Assembly: GCF_002163675.1 (NCBI RefSeq)
Contig: NZ_CP019334.1
Coordinates: 940,001 to 1,004,000 of the forward strand
Reading direction: 5' to 3'
DNA: 64,000 bases
Origin: Polaribacter sp. SA4-12
GTDB taxonomy: Bacteria > Bacteroidota > Bacteroidia > Flavobacteriales > Flavobacteriaceae
Shown: in pieces, positions 44,083 through 53,825 of the stretch
How the letters are laid out: each line of letters begins with the position of its first letter
Numbering within the stretch: the first letter of the stretch is position 1
Translations under genes and position numbers: made by a program
The notes under the pieces: model-generated
What the model saw: the letters and a program-made list of their open reading frames with translations, nothing else
What the model was told of the DNA's origin: nothing
The model's database searches: none

Positions 44083-45567
44083 TTAGTATTGTGGATTTTG
44101 TGACCAATTTCCTTGTGAAAACTGTATTTCTTCTAAAGGAATTGGGAAAACTTCGTTTTTACCAGTTGTAAAACCAGCAATTTGAGCCCCTCTACCTGTT
44201 CTAACCAAGTCAAAAAACTGGTGACCTTCACCTACTAATTCAACTCTACGTTCTTTATAAATTGCAGAAGTTAAATTAGACCCTGTTGTAGTAATGTTAT
44301 TGTCTGCATTACCAAAAGCTCTTTCTCTAACTCTATTTAAAAAAGTTTTAGCTTTAGTATCATTTGGAGTTGATTTTCTATTGTTTGCTTCTGCAGCCAT
44401 TAATAATACATCTGCAAAACGAATTGCTCTGTAGTTATTTGGATTTGTAATATTTAAATCTCCTGCAGCATCTGCACTTCTAACTCTAGGAATGTATTTT
44501 CTATTAAAATACCCTGTGTGTTCATAACCTGTAGTAAATTCTGCTCCAGTTGATGCAGCCCAAGCATTTATATCTAAAATTGCTACATCTTTACGATTAT
44601 CACCAGCTTCAAATTCATCTACAACTTCTTGAGTTGGAACATTAAAACTAAACCCAGAAGTAAATAAAGTACCTTGATACCCTCTTACACCCTGAAAACC
44701 TACAGCTACATTACCTTCACTACATTGTAAACAACCAAATCCTGCTCCTTCTACATCTGTATATTGCACTTCAAAAACAGATCCAGTTCCGTTTTCACCA
44801 GCAAATTCGAAAATTTTATTATAATCAGACTCTAAAACGTAACCTCCATTGTTAATCACACTTTCTAAAATTGATGCAGCTTCTGTAAATTTATCTTGAT
44901 ATAAGTAAACTTTACCTAACAATGCTTCTGCAGCACCTTTTGTAGCTCTACCAGTTTGTGGAGCTGTGTAAGATAAGTTAGCAACAGCATATTTTAAATC
45001 TGCTTCAATTAAAGCATAAACATCTGCTTTTGGTGATCTTGGTAATGTTTTTTCATCACCTAAAACAAAACGTCCTTCTGGTTTAATAGGAATATCACCA
45101 AACCATTTAACTAATTCGAAATTGTAATATGCTCTTAAGAAATAAGCTTCTCCAAGCATTACATTTTTACCTGTAAAATCTGTTTTATCTTTAAATTCAA
45201 TTATATAAGATGCTCTATTTACACCTCCATACATCCAACTCCATAAATTTTGAAGTTGAGCATTTATAGGAGAATGTGTCATATCATCTACTTGTTGATA
45301 TCCAGGAACATCAGTTGCGCTCTCACCACCACAAAGTGTGTTGTTTGATGCAATCTCGCCCATTAATACATTTATAAATGTAGATTGTAATGGGTCATAT
45401 GCAGCTACTAATGCATTATAGTAATCTGCTTCTGAATTGAAAAAAGATTCAGAATCTTCTGCATAAATCTTAGAATTATTTAAGTAATCATCTGAACAGG
45501 CGCTTAAAATAAATAAGCTTGCCATAAAGATGAATCCTAATTTTATTTTTTTATTGTAATTTCTCAT
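44083..45567 (-). CDS. susD: SusD-family glycan-binding lipoprotein
   Basis: The 494-residue protein has a lipoprotein signal (FILSACSDDYLNN) with Asp-Asp after the lipid Cys, typical of surface export. TPR-like helices (GEAYFLRAYYNFELVKWFG, AALGKVYLYQDKF-like patterns) and the C-terminal RagB/SusD domain ending (ERRVELVGEGHQFFDLVRTG, NEVFPIPLEEIQ) are clear. SusD caps the SusC barrel and hands oligosaccharide to it. It follows SusC by ten bases and precedes the glycan-binding protein by 11. With GH16 in the same operon the substrate is most likely laminarin. Confidence 0.95.
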   Translation of the reverse strand: MRNYNKKIKLGFIFMASLFILSACSDDYLNNSKIYAEDSESFFNSEADYYNALVAAYDPLQSTFINVLMGEIASNNTLCGGESATDVPGYQQVDDMTHSPINAQLQNLWSWMYGGVNRASYIIEFKDKTDFTGKNVMLGEAYFLRAYYNFELVKWFGDIPIKPEGRFVLGDEKTLPRSPKADVYALIEADLKYAVANLSYTAPQTGRATKGAAEALLGKVYLYQDKFTEAASILESVINNGGYVLESDYNKIFEFAGENGTGSVFEVQYTDVEGAGFGCLQCSEGNVAVGFQGVRGYQGTLFTSGFSFNVPTQEVVDEFEAGDNRKDVAILDINAWAASTGAEFTTGYEHTGYFNRKYIPRVRSADAAGDLNITNPNNYRAIRFADVLLMAAEANNRKSTPNDTKAKTFLNRVRERAFGNADNNITTTGSNLTSAIYKERRVELVGEGHQFFDLVRTGRGAQIAGFTTGKNEVFPIPLEEIQFSQGNWSQNPQY

Positions 45568-45577
45568 CTTTTATTTT

Positions 45578-48500
45578 TTAAAATGTAACATTTAAACCTA
45601 ATAAGAACTGTCTTGCAGATGGATATGTACCATAATCAATACCTGCACCAATTGCACCTCCATTAACTGTAGGATCAAAACCTGTATATTTAGTTAATAT
45701 GAATAAATTATTGATAGATGTATATAATCTTAATTTAGTAAGGCCAACTTTTTCTAATAAGTCTGAAGAAAAATTATATCCAACTTGAATATTTTGAAGA
45801 CGTAAAAAAGAAGCATCTTCTACAAAGAAATCTGAAAACAATTTATTGTTAGTTGCGTCATTTGTTACTCTAGGTACAGAATTACTTGTTCCTGCTCCTG
45901 TCCATCTATCTAAATAATAAGCAGGTTTGTTAACATTTGGTAAAAAACGTTCGAAGTTTCTAACCATATCTTTACCAACTTCTGCATATAAATAAGTAGC
46001 AAAATCCCAATTTTTATAAGTTCCAGAAATATTGAATCCCATATAAAAATCTGCTTGAGGCTTACCGATATTAACCCTATCCTCAAAATCTACAACTCCA
46101 TCTCCATTTGTATCTTTATATCTAATATCTCCTGGTGATGTTACATTAGACCCAAGACCAGATTGTGATGGGTGTGAGTTTACCTCTGCCTGTGTTTGAA
46201 ATATTCCATCAGAAACAAGACCGTAAAAATATCCAATTGGTTGCCCTACTTCCATTCTTGATGGTGCAGGATTACCAATAGCAAAACCACCACCTTCAAC
46301 AAAAGCATCATCTAAAACTTCTGTAACCTCATTTTTAACATAAGTTACGTTGTAAGCTAAGTTTAATGAAACATCTTCTTTAGAAATAGCATTATAATTA
46401 ATTGCTAATTCACCACCTATATTTTTAGATGTACCTGCGTTTACTGTAGGATTTGCGCCTCCAGGAGCTCCAGAACCTAACAATCCTGAAACTGGAAAGT
46501 TTTGAATTAATAAATCTTTTCTTGTTTCTACAAAGTAATCTGCTACAAATGATAATTTATCATCAAATAAATTAAGATCTAAACCAATATCTAATTTCTC
46601 TGCAGTTTCCCATGTTGCCTGTGGGTTTGGTAAACCACCTTGTGCAGTACCATCTACTAAAGAACCATCTAAAACATAAGTTCCTTCTCCACTTAATAAA
46701 GATCTATATAAATTATCTCCAACTAAGTTTCCTAATGTACCATAACTTCCTCTTAATTTTAAGAAACTAATTACATCACTATCTTTTAAGAAATCTTCAT
46801 CAGAAACTTTCCAACCTGTTGTTACAGACCAAAAGTTATCAACTCTTTTATCTTCAGCAAATACCGAAGCTCCATCTCTTCTTATTAATCCAGAAAATAA
46901 ATATTTTCCTTTATAATCATACTGAGCTCTACCAAAGAAAGATGTTAATCTTATATCTCCGTTACCAGTATTAAAACTTCTTTGTTCACTTTGTGTATTT
47001 GTTAAACTAATGTCTGCAAACTCATATGAGTTATTTGGCACATCAAAACCTGTAGCATAAATACCATCAAACAAATCATTCTGAACACTTGTACCTGCAG
47101 TAAAAGTTGCATTATGATCTTCTGCAAATGTTTTTTGATACGTTGCAAATGTTTCCCAATTTACACGAGTTGAGGTTGCTTTAAATTGATAGACAGAACT
47201 TTGAGTTTTGTTATAAACCTTACTTGAACCATACTCTTGAATTGGTGTAAATGAACGTTGTTTTTCGTTATAAATTTTATAACCAACACGTGAAACTATA
47301 TTTAAACCTTCAATTGGTTTATATTCTAACTTAAAATTACCCTCAATACCATTTCCATTATTCTCTCCAAATGTATTTTGTAATAATGACAATGGATTTA
47401 CAATTTCAATTCCTAAAAAATTATTAGTATCATTTTCATCTAGACCAAATGTTGGAGCATAATTTAATCCATTAAATAATAATGAACCATCAAACCCTTG
47501 AGAAGCCGATGTAAAATAATTAGCAATAATTGAAAAATTAAGCTTTTCATTAATATCAACGGCTAAATTTAATTTAATATTATTTCTAATAAAGTTAGAT
47601 TTATCTTTAGCAATAATACCATCTTGTTCTGTACGAGATGCACTTATAAAATATCTGAAATTTTCTCCACCACCAGATAAACTAATATTGTGGTTCATTA
47701 ACAATGCATCATTAAATAATTCATCTTGAAAATCTGAACCTTTACCTAATTGACCAATATTATTAAATGGTAATGTTTGACCACTTGCTGAATAAGCTTC
47801 ATTTAAAATTAAAGCATACTCAGTTGCATTTAAATAATCAAGTTTTTTTGTTGTTTGTTGAAAAGCAGCATATGTATCATACTTTATAGTTGCTTTTTTA
47901 TTTTTCTTTCCAATCTTAGTAGTAACTAACACAACTCCATTTGCACCTTTTATACCATAAATAGCTGCTTGTGCATCTTTTAATACAGTTATTGATTCAA
48001 TATCATTTGGGTTGATACTATTTAAATCACCTTCATAACCATCAACAATAGTTAATGGCTGGTTATTTGTGTTAGAACTAACACCCCTAATCAAAATATT
48101 AACTTTTGCTCCAGGTGCACCAGAAGAAAGGTTTACTGCAACACCAGATGTTGTACCCTGTAATGCACTTGTAGCATCAATTGGTTTTAAAGCTTCTAGA
48201 GTTTCTTCACCTACAATAGATACAGATCCCGTAACGTCCTTTCTCTTTTGTTTACCATATCCAACTACAATAATCTCGTCTAACGATTCTGCCGACTCTT
48301 CTAAAGAAACATTTAACGTTTGACTATTAACTACCACTTCTTTAATGGCATATCCTAAATAATTAAAGACAAGAGTTACTCCCCTATCTACTTTAGATAG
48401 ACTATACAGCCCATCAAAATCAGTTTCAGTACCAACGACTGTTCCTTTAATTATTATACTTACTCCAGGCAATGGATCGCCTGTTTTAGCATCCTTTACA

Positions 48501-48580
48501 ACTCCCTTTACATTTAGAGTTTGTGCAGTTGCACAAAAACCTACGAATAGAAGGAATAACAATGTGATTTTTTTTCTCAT
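45578..48580 (-). CDS. susC: SusC-family TonB-dependent outer-membrane transporter
   Basis: A 1000-residue protein with a signal peptide (LLFLLFVGFCATAQ), a carboxypeptidase-regulatory-like domain (about 22-105, VKGVVKDAKTGDPLPGVSI), the plug domain (about 110-220, with ILIRGVSSNTNNQPLTIVDG) and a long beta-barrel ending in FLLGLNVTF with terminal Phe. It imports glycan fragments into the periplasm using TonB energy, under a SusD lid. It is the first gene of a four-gene operon. The 221 bases upstream contain a 13-base direct repeat that may bind the regulator. Length is typical for SusC/RagA proteins. Confidence 0.96.
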   Translation of the reverse strand: MRKKITLLFLLFVGFCATAQTLNVKGVVKDAKTGDPLPGVSIIIKGTVVGTETDFDGLYSLSKVDRGVTLVFNYLGYAIKEVVVNSQTLNVSLEESAESLDEIIVVGYGKQKRKDVTGSVSIVGEETLEALKPIDATSALQGTTSGVAVNLSSGAPGAKVNILIRGVSSNTNNQPLTIVDGYEGDLNSINPNDIESITVLKDAQAAIYGIKGANGVVLVTTKIGKKNKKATIKYDTYAAFQQTTKKLDYLNATEYALILNEAYSASGQTLPFNNIGQLGKGSDFQDELFNDALLMNHNISLSGGGENFRYFISASRTEQDGIIAKDKSNFIRNNIKLNLAVDINEKLNFSIIANYFTSASQGFDGSLLFNGLNYAPTFGLDENDTNNFLGIEIVNPLSLLQNTFGENNGNGIEGNFKLEYKPIEGLNIVSRVGYKIYNEKQRSFTPIQEYGSSKVYNKTQSSVYQFKATSTRVNWETFATYQKTFAEDHNATFTAGTSVQNDLFDGIYATGFDVPNNSYEFADISLTNTQSEQRSFNTGNGDIRLTSFFGRAQYDYKGKYLFSGLIRRDGASVFAEDKRVDNFWSVTTGWKVSDEDFLKDSDVISFLKLRGSYGTLGNLVGDNLYRSLLSGEGTYVLDGSLVDGTAQGGLPNPQATWETAEKLDIGLDLNLFDDKLSFVADYFVETRKDLLIQNFPVSGLLGSGAPGGANPTVNAGTSKNIGGELAINYNAISKEDVSLNLAYNVTYVKNEVTEVLDDAFVEGGGFAIGNPAPSRMEVGQPIGYFYGLVSDGIFQTQAEVNSHPSQSGLGSNVTSPGDIRYKDTNGDGVVDFEDRVNIGKPQADFYMGFNISGTYKNWDFATYLYAEVGKDMVRNFERFLPNVNKPAYYLDRWTGAGTSNSVPRVTNDATNNKLFSDFFVEDASFLRLQNIQVGYNFSSDLLEKVGLTKLRLYTSINNLFILTKYTGFDPTVNGGAIGAGIDYGTYPSARQFLLGLNVTF

Positions 48581-48652
48581 GAATTAAGGTATTTATTATT
48601 TGAGATTAAAATTATAGTTAATTATTAGTTAAATGATAAAAACAACCAATAC

Positions 48653-48750
48653 AAAAAGTATACATCTTAAAGAAAAAAGGATAAAAACACCAAATCAACA
48701 ATAAATATAGGGCTCTACAACGTGTAATTAATTAACTAAAAAGTATACAT
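48653..48750. promoter_or_regulatory. direct repeat upstream of susC
   Basis: AAAAAGTATACAT occurs at 48653-48665 and again, same orientation, at 48738-48750, 85 bases apart. Each copy includes the palindrome GTATAC. The proximal copy lies about 75 bases upstream of the susC start. Repeats of this sort in a susC promoter region are candidates for regulator binding. No exact TAnnTTTG element was found on the minus strand; TACTTTTTG next to the proximal copy is one base too long. Confidence 0.45.
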
Positions 48751-48801
48751 TTTTAACCTTGTTGTGGTAATGTAGTGGTTAAATAAGCGGGTGTTGGGGA
48801 A

Positions 48802-51591
48802 TTATATTTCTAAGATGTAATTTGTTAAGTTAGAATCATGAGGCAAGTCCATCTTTTTTCTTAATCTGTACCTTTTTACCTCTACACTTCTTGGAGATAT
48901 ATTAAGTAAAGGAGCTATTTCTTTTGAAGATAAATTTAACCTTAGGTATGCACAGAGCCTTAAATCGTTTGGTGTTAACCCTGGGTGCTTATCTTTTACT
49001 TTCTTAAGAAAGTTCTTGTCAGCATTGTTAAATGCCTCTTGAAACATTTTCCAGTCATCTGTATTGTTTAAGTTCTTATCAATAATCTTAACTACAGATG
49101 TTATACTTTTATCTCCACCGTTAATTAGTTCTAATTTTATCGTATTTAAGAAATCATTTTTCTTTATAATATTCATCGTAGAGGTTGCTAGTTCTCTATT
49201 CTTACTTTCTATATCACTCCTTAACTTATCGTTATTTAGTTTTATAATCTGCTGTGAGCTTTCTAATTCTTTTAATTCTGAATCTTTTTGGGCTTTTTCG
49301 AGTAATTCTTCTCTTTGCTTTTTATAATATCTTTTTGATGCAATGTGTACTAAATAAAACGCTAATAATGATAATATGACATAAAGCGTTATTAATGTAT
49401 TCGATAGATACCAAGGTCTTTCTATTATAAAACTAAAAGCAGCTTCATTTACACTTACTTCTCCCCCAACAATAGCTCTAACTTTAAAAGTATAACTACC
49501 ATAAGAAACGTTTTCAAATAAAACTGAATTAGAATCTGTAGGAATACTCCACTGTTTACTTTTACCTAATAAACGATACTGGTACTTTATGTTTGTTATT
49601 TTATTATAATTTGGAACACTATAAAAGAATTGAAAGTTATTTTCATTAGATGAAAATTTCTTCTTTAAAGACAAGTTCACTTTCGTTTTGGGGTTATCAA
49701 AAATAAAGTTATTTACATTATTAATTTCTACATTAAAACCTCCTGGACCATTTAAGTTGTTTAAGTTAACTAAAACATACCCATTAGAAGTCCCTATAAG
49801 ATATTTTTCATTTTCAATATGAATAATATTTTCATAACCATACGTTGCTCTGGGCATAGAAGCTGAAACTGGTATACTTTTTATTGTTGGCTTATCACTT
49901 AATTTTCCTGGTATTAAATATTTAATATCTTCCTTTGAAAAAGACCAAAGCATATTATTTGATTTATTAAAAGCCAATTCACCAGAAATAAAGTTGTCTT
50001 CAGAAATCAATTGACTATATATATTGTCTCTTATAAAAACATCCTTTTTTTTATCATATAAGAAAACACCTCTCTTACTTGAATATAAAATTTTATCTTG
50101 ATAAGAAATTAAACAGGAATGAAGCCCTTTAGCAAGAGACTCCTCTTTACTAATAGCCACAACTTTTCTATAATCTTGATCTAAGGTTAACTTAAAAACC
50201 CCTTTATATTCATGATTTACAAAAAATTTATTTGAATCATAATTAACAAAATACTTACTAGAATTATTAAAACCAGCTATTTTATTTCTTAATCTCCAAG
50301 TATTATTCTTTTTTTCAAGGATATACAATCCATCATAACAACCTTGAATAATCTTATTTTCATCAATTTGTTTTAACCTCCAAGTACCTTGCTTATTAAA
50401 AATTAGTTTTGATTTATTTTTATCAATCAAAAAAGTACCTGAATCATGTCCACAAAAAAGTGAATTATCAATAATATCTAAACTCCAAACTTGTCCTTGT
50501 GTATTTTCAATAAGTTTAAAACTGTCTTTAGATTCATTATTTCGGTAAAACAAACCTTGATTTGTACCTAAGTATAAATTACCCTCAAAGACTATTGACG
50601 AATAAACAGTACCAATAAAATCACTTTTCTTATTATAAATTCTGAAAGGAGAATTACTATTAATACAGTTAATTCCATTATCTAAACCTAACCAAATATT
50701 ACTATCATTATCCTCAAAAACAGATAGCAACGTATTATTATTTAAACCCGATCCTTGTGTTATTTGGTAATTAACAGCACCATCACTATTTAAATATATA
50801 AAACCATCAGAAATTGTACCTAAGGCATAATCATTATTTTTTAACAATTTTGCGCTATAAACTGTTACATTTTTAAGAATTGATTCAGATGGAGTTTCCC
50901 ATTTTGAGAGTTCATTTCCTTCTAAATAGAAGAACCCTGATTTTTGAGTAAGAAATAGTAATTTACCTTCTTTTTTAAAGATTTCTACTATAATATTTTC
51001 TTTTAAAATTTGATGATCAGAAACTAACTTCGGAACACCATTTTCAATTTTAAAAACACCTTTATTACCTTCTTGAAAATAAATAACATCATTTACTTTT
51101 GATAAAATATAAAGTCTAAATTCTGAATTTATAATCTTAACTTCATTTGTTTCTAAATTGTAGAGATAAATCCTTTCTAAAGATTTAAAAAGTACCCAAC
51201 CATCAATTTCTAAGATACTCCAAATCTGCTCATCTTCTAGCATTTGGATATGCTGCTTCTTTACAATAGAATTAAACACCAATTCTCCATAATCGTTTTT
51301 TTTCCAAAAACCAAAATCCATGTAAAAACCAGTGTAGATTTTATCACCCAAAACCTTAACAGACCTCATTATGGTTTCATTTGGCGTAGGATATAACTGC
51401 CAAATTGCACCATTAAATTCTAATAAACCTTTATTATTGGCTACATAAATAAATTTATTTTCAGATTGTGATATTGCCCAGTTTTGGTTTTCAGCTTTAT
51501 AATCTTTAGCTGTATAGGTCTTAATTGGCGGTAATTCTTGAGCAATACTTGAAAAAGAAATTAAAAGAAATAAAAAAATAATTCTATACAT
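48802..51591 (-). CDS. SusR-like transmembrane regulator: beta-propeller sensor, Y_Y_Y domain, LuxR-type HTH
   Basis: A 929-residue one-component regulator. A signal peptide (IIFLFLLISFSSIAQ) is followed by two-component-regulator-type propeller repeats (about 30-640, e.g. NIWLGLDNGINCI), a Y_Y_Y beta-sandwich (about 665-740), one transmembrane segment (about 748-770), a coiled coil (about 775-835) and a LuxR-type helix-turn-helix (about 870-925, APLLNISPRSVEVKRYRLRKK). No histidine kinase or receiver is present, so this is not a classical hybrid two-component system. SusR of Bacteroides has a comparable membrane-spanning design and senses oligosaccharide in the periplasm. The gene lies between GH97 and SusC on the same strand, and either cluster could be its target. 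Confidence 0.88.
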   Translation of the reverse strand: MYRIIFLFLLISFSSIAQELPPIKTYTAKDYKAENQNWAISQSENKFIYVANNKGLLEFNGAIWQLYPTPNETIMRSVKVLGDKIYTGFYMDFGFWKKNDYGELVFNSIVKKQHIQMLEDEQIWSILEIDGWVLFKSLERIYLYNLETNEVKIINSEFRLYILSKVNDVIYFQEGNKGVFKIENGVPKLVSDHQILKENIIVEIFKKEGKLLFLTQKSGFFYLEGNELSKWETPSESILKNVTVYSAKLLKNNDYALGTISDGFIYLNSDGAVNYQITQGSGLNNNTLLSVFEDNDSNIWLGLDNGINCINSNSPFRIYNKKSDFIGTVYSSIVFEGNLYLGTNQGLFYRNNESKDSFKLIENTQGQVWSLDIIDNSLFCGHDSGTFLIDKNKSKLIFNKQGTWRLKQIDENKIIQGCYDGLYILEKKNNTWRLRNKIAGFNNSSKYFVNYDSNKFFVNHEYKGVFKLTLDQDYRKVVAISKEESLAKGLHSCLISYQDKILYSSKRGVFLYDKKKDVFIRDNIYSQLISEDNFISGELAFNKSNNMLWSFSKEDIKYLIPGKLSDKPTIKSIPVSASMPRATYGYENIIHIENEKYLIGTSNGYVLVNLNNLNGPGGFNVEINNVNNFIFDNPKTKVNLSLKKKFSSNENNFQFFYSVPNYNKITNIKYQYRLLGKSKQWSIPTDSNSVLFENVSYGSYTFKVRAIVGGEVSVNEAAFSFIIERPWYLSNTLITLYVILSLLAFYLVHIASKRYYKKQREELLEKAQKDSELKELESSQQIIKLNNDKLRSDIESKNRELATSTMNIIKKNDFLNTIKLELINGGDKSITSVVKIIDKNLNNTDDWKMFQEAFNNADKNFLKKVKDKHPGLTPNDLRLCAYLRLNLSSKEIAPLLNISPRSVEVKRYRLRKKMDLPHDSNLTNYILEI

Positions 51592-51621
51592 AATTGGTAA
51601 CTCAATGTTCAGTTACCAATT
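51592..51621. promoter_or_regulatory. inverted repeat abutting the regulator start codon
   Basis: AATTGGTAACT and AGTTACCAATT form a perfect 11-base inverted repeat with an eight-base spacer. Its end touches the regulator ATG, so it covers the place where a ribosome-binding site would be. As RNA it would fold into a stable hairpin; as DNA it has the form of a dimer-binding operator. Autoregulation at translation or transcription is inferred. From 51622 to 51707 nothing else stands out. Confidence 0.6.
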
Positions 51622-51707
51622 TACACAAAATATCACAAAATAAAGATAAAATTTACGACTTGTATGGTTTTTGTATAGGTAAGAAAGACCCATTCAAAAT
51701 TAACAAA

Positions 51708-53822
51708 CTAACTCTTTTGCTTAATACTAATAGCAATTCCTCCTCCTTCAGCTAAATGAAAATTTAGTTTAGAAGTGTTTTGTAATTCTATAGTTTGAAA
51801 CTCAATATCTAATGGATTTTTATCCCAATGAGCATTTTTCCCATCTTTATAAATCTTAGCTTCATACAATTGATCAGCATCTAAAAAGCTAAAATCGACT
51901 TCTATTTCTCTTGAGTTTTCATCTGTAATACTCCCTAAAAACCAATTACCAGTTGTACGTTCTTTTCTTGCGATTGTAACAAACTCGCCAACTTCTCCTC
52001 CTAAAACTTTTGTTTTAGACCAATCTACACCAACATCTTTAATAAATTGTAACGGTTTTGGGTTTGCTTCATAATGTTCTACTAAATCTGCAGCCATTTG
52101 AACAGGACTATAAATAACGACGTATAAAGCAAGTTGATGCGCCAAAGTTGTATTTACTTGATTCTCCTTTTTATACGCATCAAATTTAATATTAAAGATT
52201 CCTGGAGTAAAATCTATAGGTCCTGCTAACATTCGTGTAAAAGCTACAATTGGCAGGTGCTCTGGCGGGTTCCCTCCATCTCCAGACCAAGCATTAAACT
52301 CTTGTCCACGTAAACCTTCTCTAGAAATAATATTAGGATATGTTCTTCTTAAACCAGTTGCTTTTATAGGTTCATGTGCATTTACAGCAACTTGATATTT
52401 TGCCGCTTTTATAGCTGCATTGTTATATTGATTTACCATATATTGTCCATGATGGTATTCGCCTTTTGGTAAAATCTTACCAACATAACCAGATTTCACT
52501 GCATGCATTCCATATTTCTGCATTAAAGCGTATGCAGCGTCTTGTTGCTTTTCATATGTTTTTGTTGCTGCAGAAGTTTCATGATGCATAATAATTTCTA
52601 CACCTTTAGATTTTGCATATTTAGAAATTTCATCAAAATTATAATCTGGATAAGGTGTAACAAAATCGAAAACTCCTTCTCTATCTTCAAAACCAATCCA
52701 ACGTTCCCAACCAGTATTCCAACCTTCTACTAAAACACCTCCAATATTATTTTTTGCAGAAAAATCAATAAAACGTTTTACATTTTCTGTTGTTGCTCCA
52801 TGTTTTCCATGTGCTTTACCTGTATCTGTCCATTTTCCATCAACCATTTCCATACCATAATCCCAAGAAGATTTCCCTAAATGCATTTCCCACCAAACAC
52901 CTGTATATTTCATTGGCTTAAACCAAGAAACATCTCCTAATTTATTAGGCTCGTTTAAATTTACAATTAAGTTCGATTCAATTAAATCGGGCGCATTTTC
53001 TGTAATCTGAATCGTTCTCCAAGGAGTATTAAAAGGCAAAGTTCTTTTTACTTTATAAGTTGTATTTCTAGAACCAACTAAACTACTTTTAAAAGATAGA
53101 TTTTTAGGATCTACTTTTAAAGTCATCCCAGAATAATCTACCAAAGCCGCTTCATGAAAACTTAAATGAATACCATCTTTACTAACTAAAGTTACAGGTG
53201 TATTAACAGCGTTTTCTGGAATACTTGTCTGCGCTAAGGCACTATTTACTTTATAATTTTTTGCGTCAATTTCTGATAACATTGTTGTACTATACAAATG
53301 CTCATAAATATCCCAATCTCCAGGAATCCAGAAGGTTTTATAGTCTTCTGTTAAATTGAATTGTGTATTCTCTTCTGTTATGAAAGCTTCTTTAAAATTG
53401 TCTTGTTTTGGAAATTCATATCTAAAACCAACTCCATCATTATAGACTTTAAAAACAATGTTTAACTTTCTTTTTAAGTCTGATTTTTCTTGAAGCTCAA
53501 CTCGTAATTCATTGTAATAATTAACAACATCTAACTGTTCTCCCCAAGGCATTTGCCAGGTTTCATTAAATGCTTTTGTTGACGATTTAATGACTTCAAA
53601 ATTATCAACAAATGACTTACTCTTTTCAAAATCAAAACCTAAAGACGATTTTTTTATAATCGATTTATCTTTAAATAAAACGGTATAAAAAGGTTTTCCT
53701 TTTTCATCTAAAGAAAACTCTAGAGAAATTGCTTCATCCGGAGAAACCAAAACTGTTTCTGGTTCAGCCCAACAAGATGATAAACTTGCACAAATAACAA
53801 TCAAAAAAAATCTGATTTTCAT
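51708..53822 (-). CDS. susB: GH97 alpha-glucosidase, SusB-like
   Basis: A 704-residue enzyme with a probable lipoprotein signal (VICASLSSCWAEPE). The N-terminal beta-supersandwich, the central barrel (GVLVEGWNTGWERW; KSGYVGK; NAHEPIKATGLRRTYPN; ISREGLRGQEFNAW) and a C-terminal beta domain follow the SusB plan. In retaining GH97 members an Asp is the nucleophile in a VKVDF-type segment; here the segment reads VKSGYVG, as in inverting SusB-type alpha-glucosidases. It would release glucose from malto-oligosaccharides in the periplasm, with calcium. It is the last gene of the alpha-glucan run, three bases after a GH13 gene, and lies 117 bases upstream of the SusR-like regulator gene. The symbol is by homology. 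Confidence 0.9.
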   Translation of the reverse strand: MKIRFFLIVICASLSSCWAEPETVLVSPDEAISLEFSLDEKGKPFYTVLFKDKSIIKKSSLGFDFEKSKSFVDNFEVIKSSTKAFNETWQMPWGEQLDVVNYYNELRVELQEKSDLKRKLNIVFKVYNDGVGFRYEFPKQDNFKEAFITEENTQFNLTEDYKTFWIPGDWDIYEHLYSTTMLSEIDAKNYKVNSALAQTSIPENAVNTPVTLVSKDGIHLSFHEAALVDYSGMTLKVDPKNLSFKSSLVGSRNTTYKVKRTLPFNTPWRTIQITENAPDLIESNLIVNLNEPNKLGDVSWFKPMKYTGVWWEMHLGKSSWDYGMEMVDGKWTDTGKAHGKHGATTENVKRFIDFSAKNNIGGVLVEGWNTGWERWIGFEDREGVFDFVTPYPDYNFDEISKYAKSKGVEIIMHHETSAATKTYEKQQDAAYALMQKYGMHAVKSGYVGKILPKGEYHHGQYMVNQYNNAAIKAAKYQVAVNAHEPIKATGLRRTYPNIISREGLRGQEFNAWSGDGGNPPEHLPIVAFTRMLAGPIDFTPGIFNIKFDAYKKENQVNTTLAHQLALYVVIYSPVQMAADLVEHYEANPKPLQFIKDVGVDWSKTKVLGGEVGEFVTIARKERTTGNWFLGSITDENSREIEVDFSFLDADQLYEAKIYKDGKNAHWDKNPLDIEFQTIELQNTSKLNFHLAEGGGIAISIKQKS

Positions 53823-53825
53823 AAC

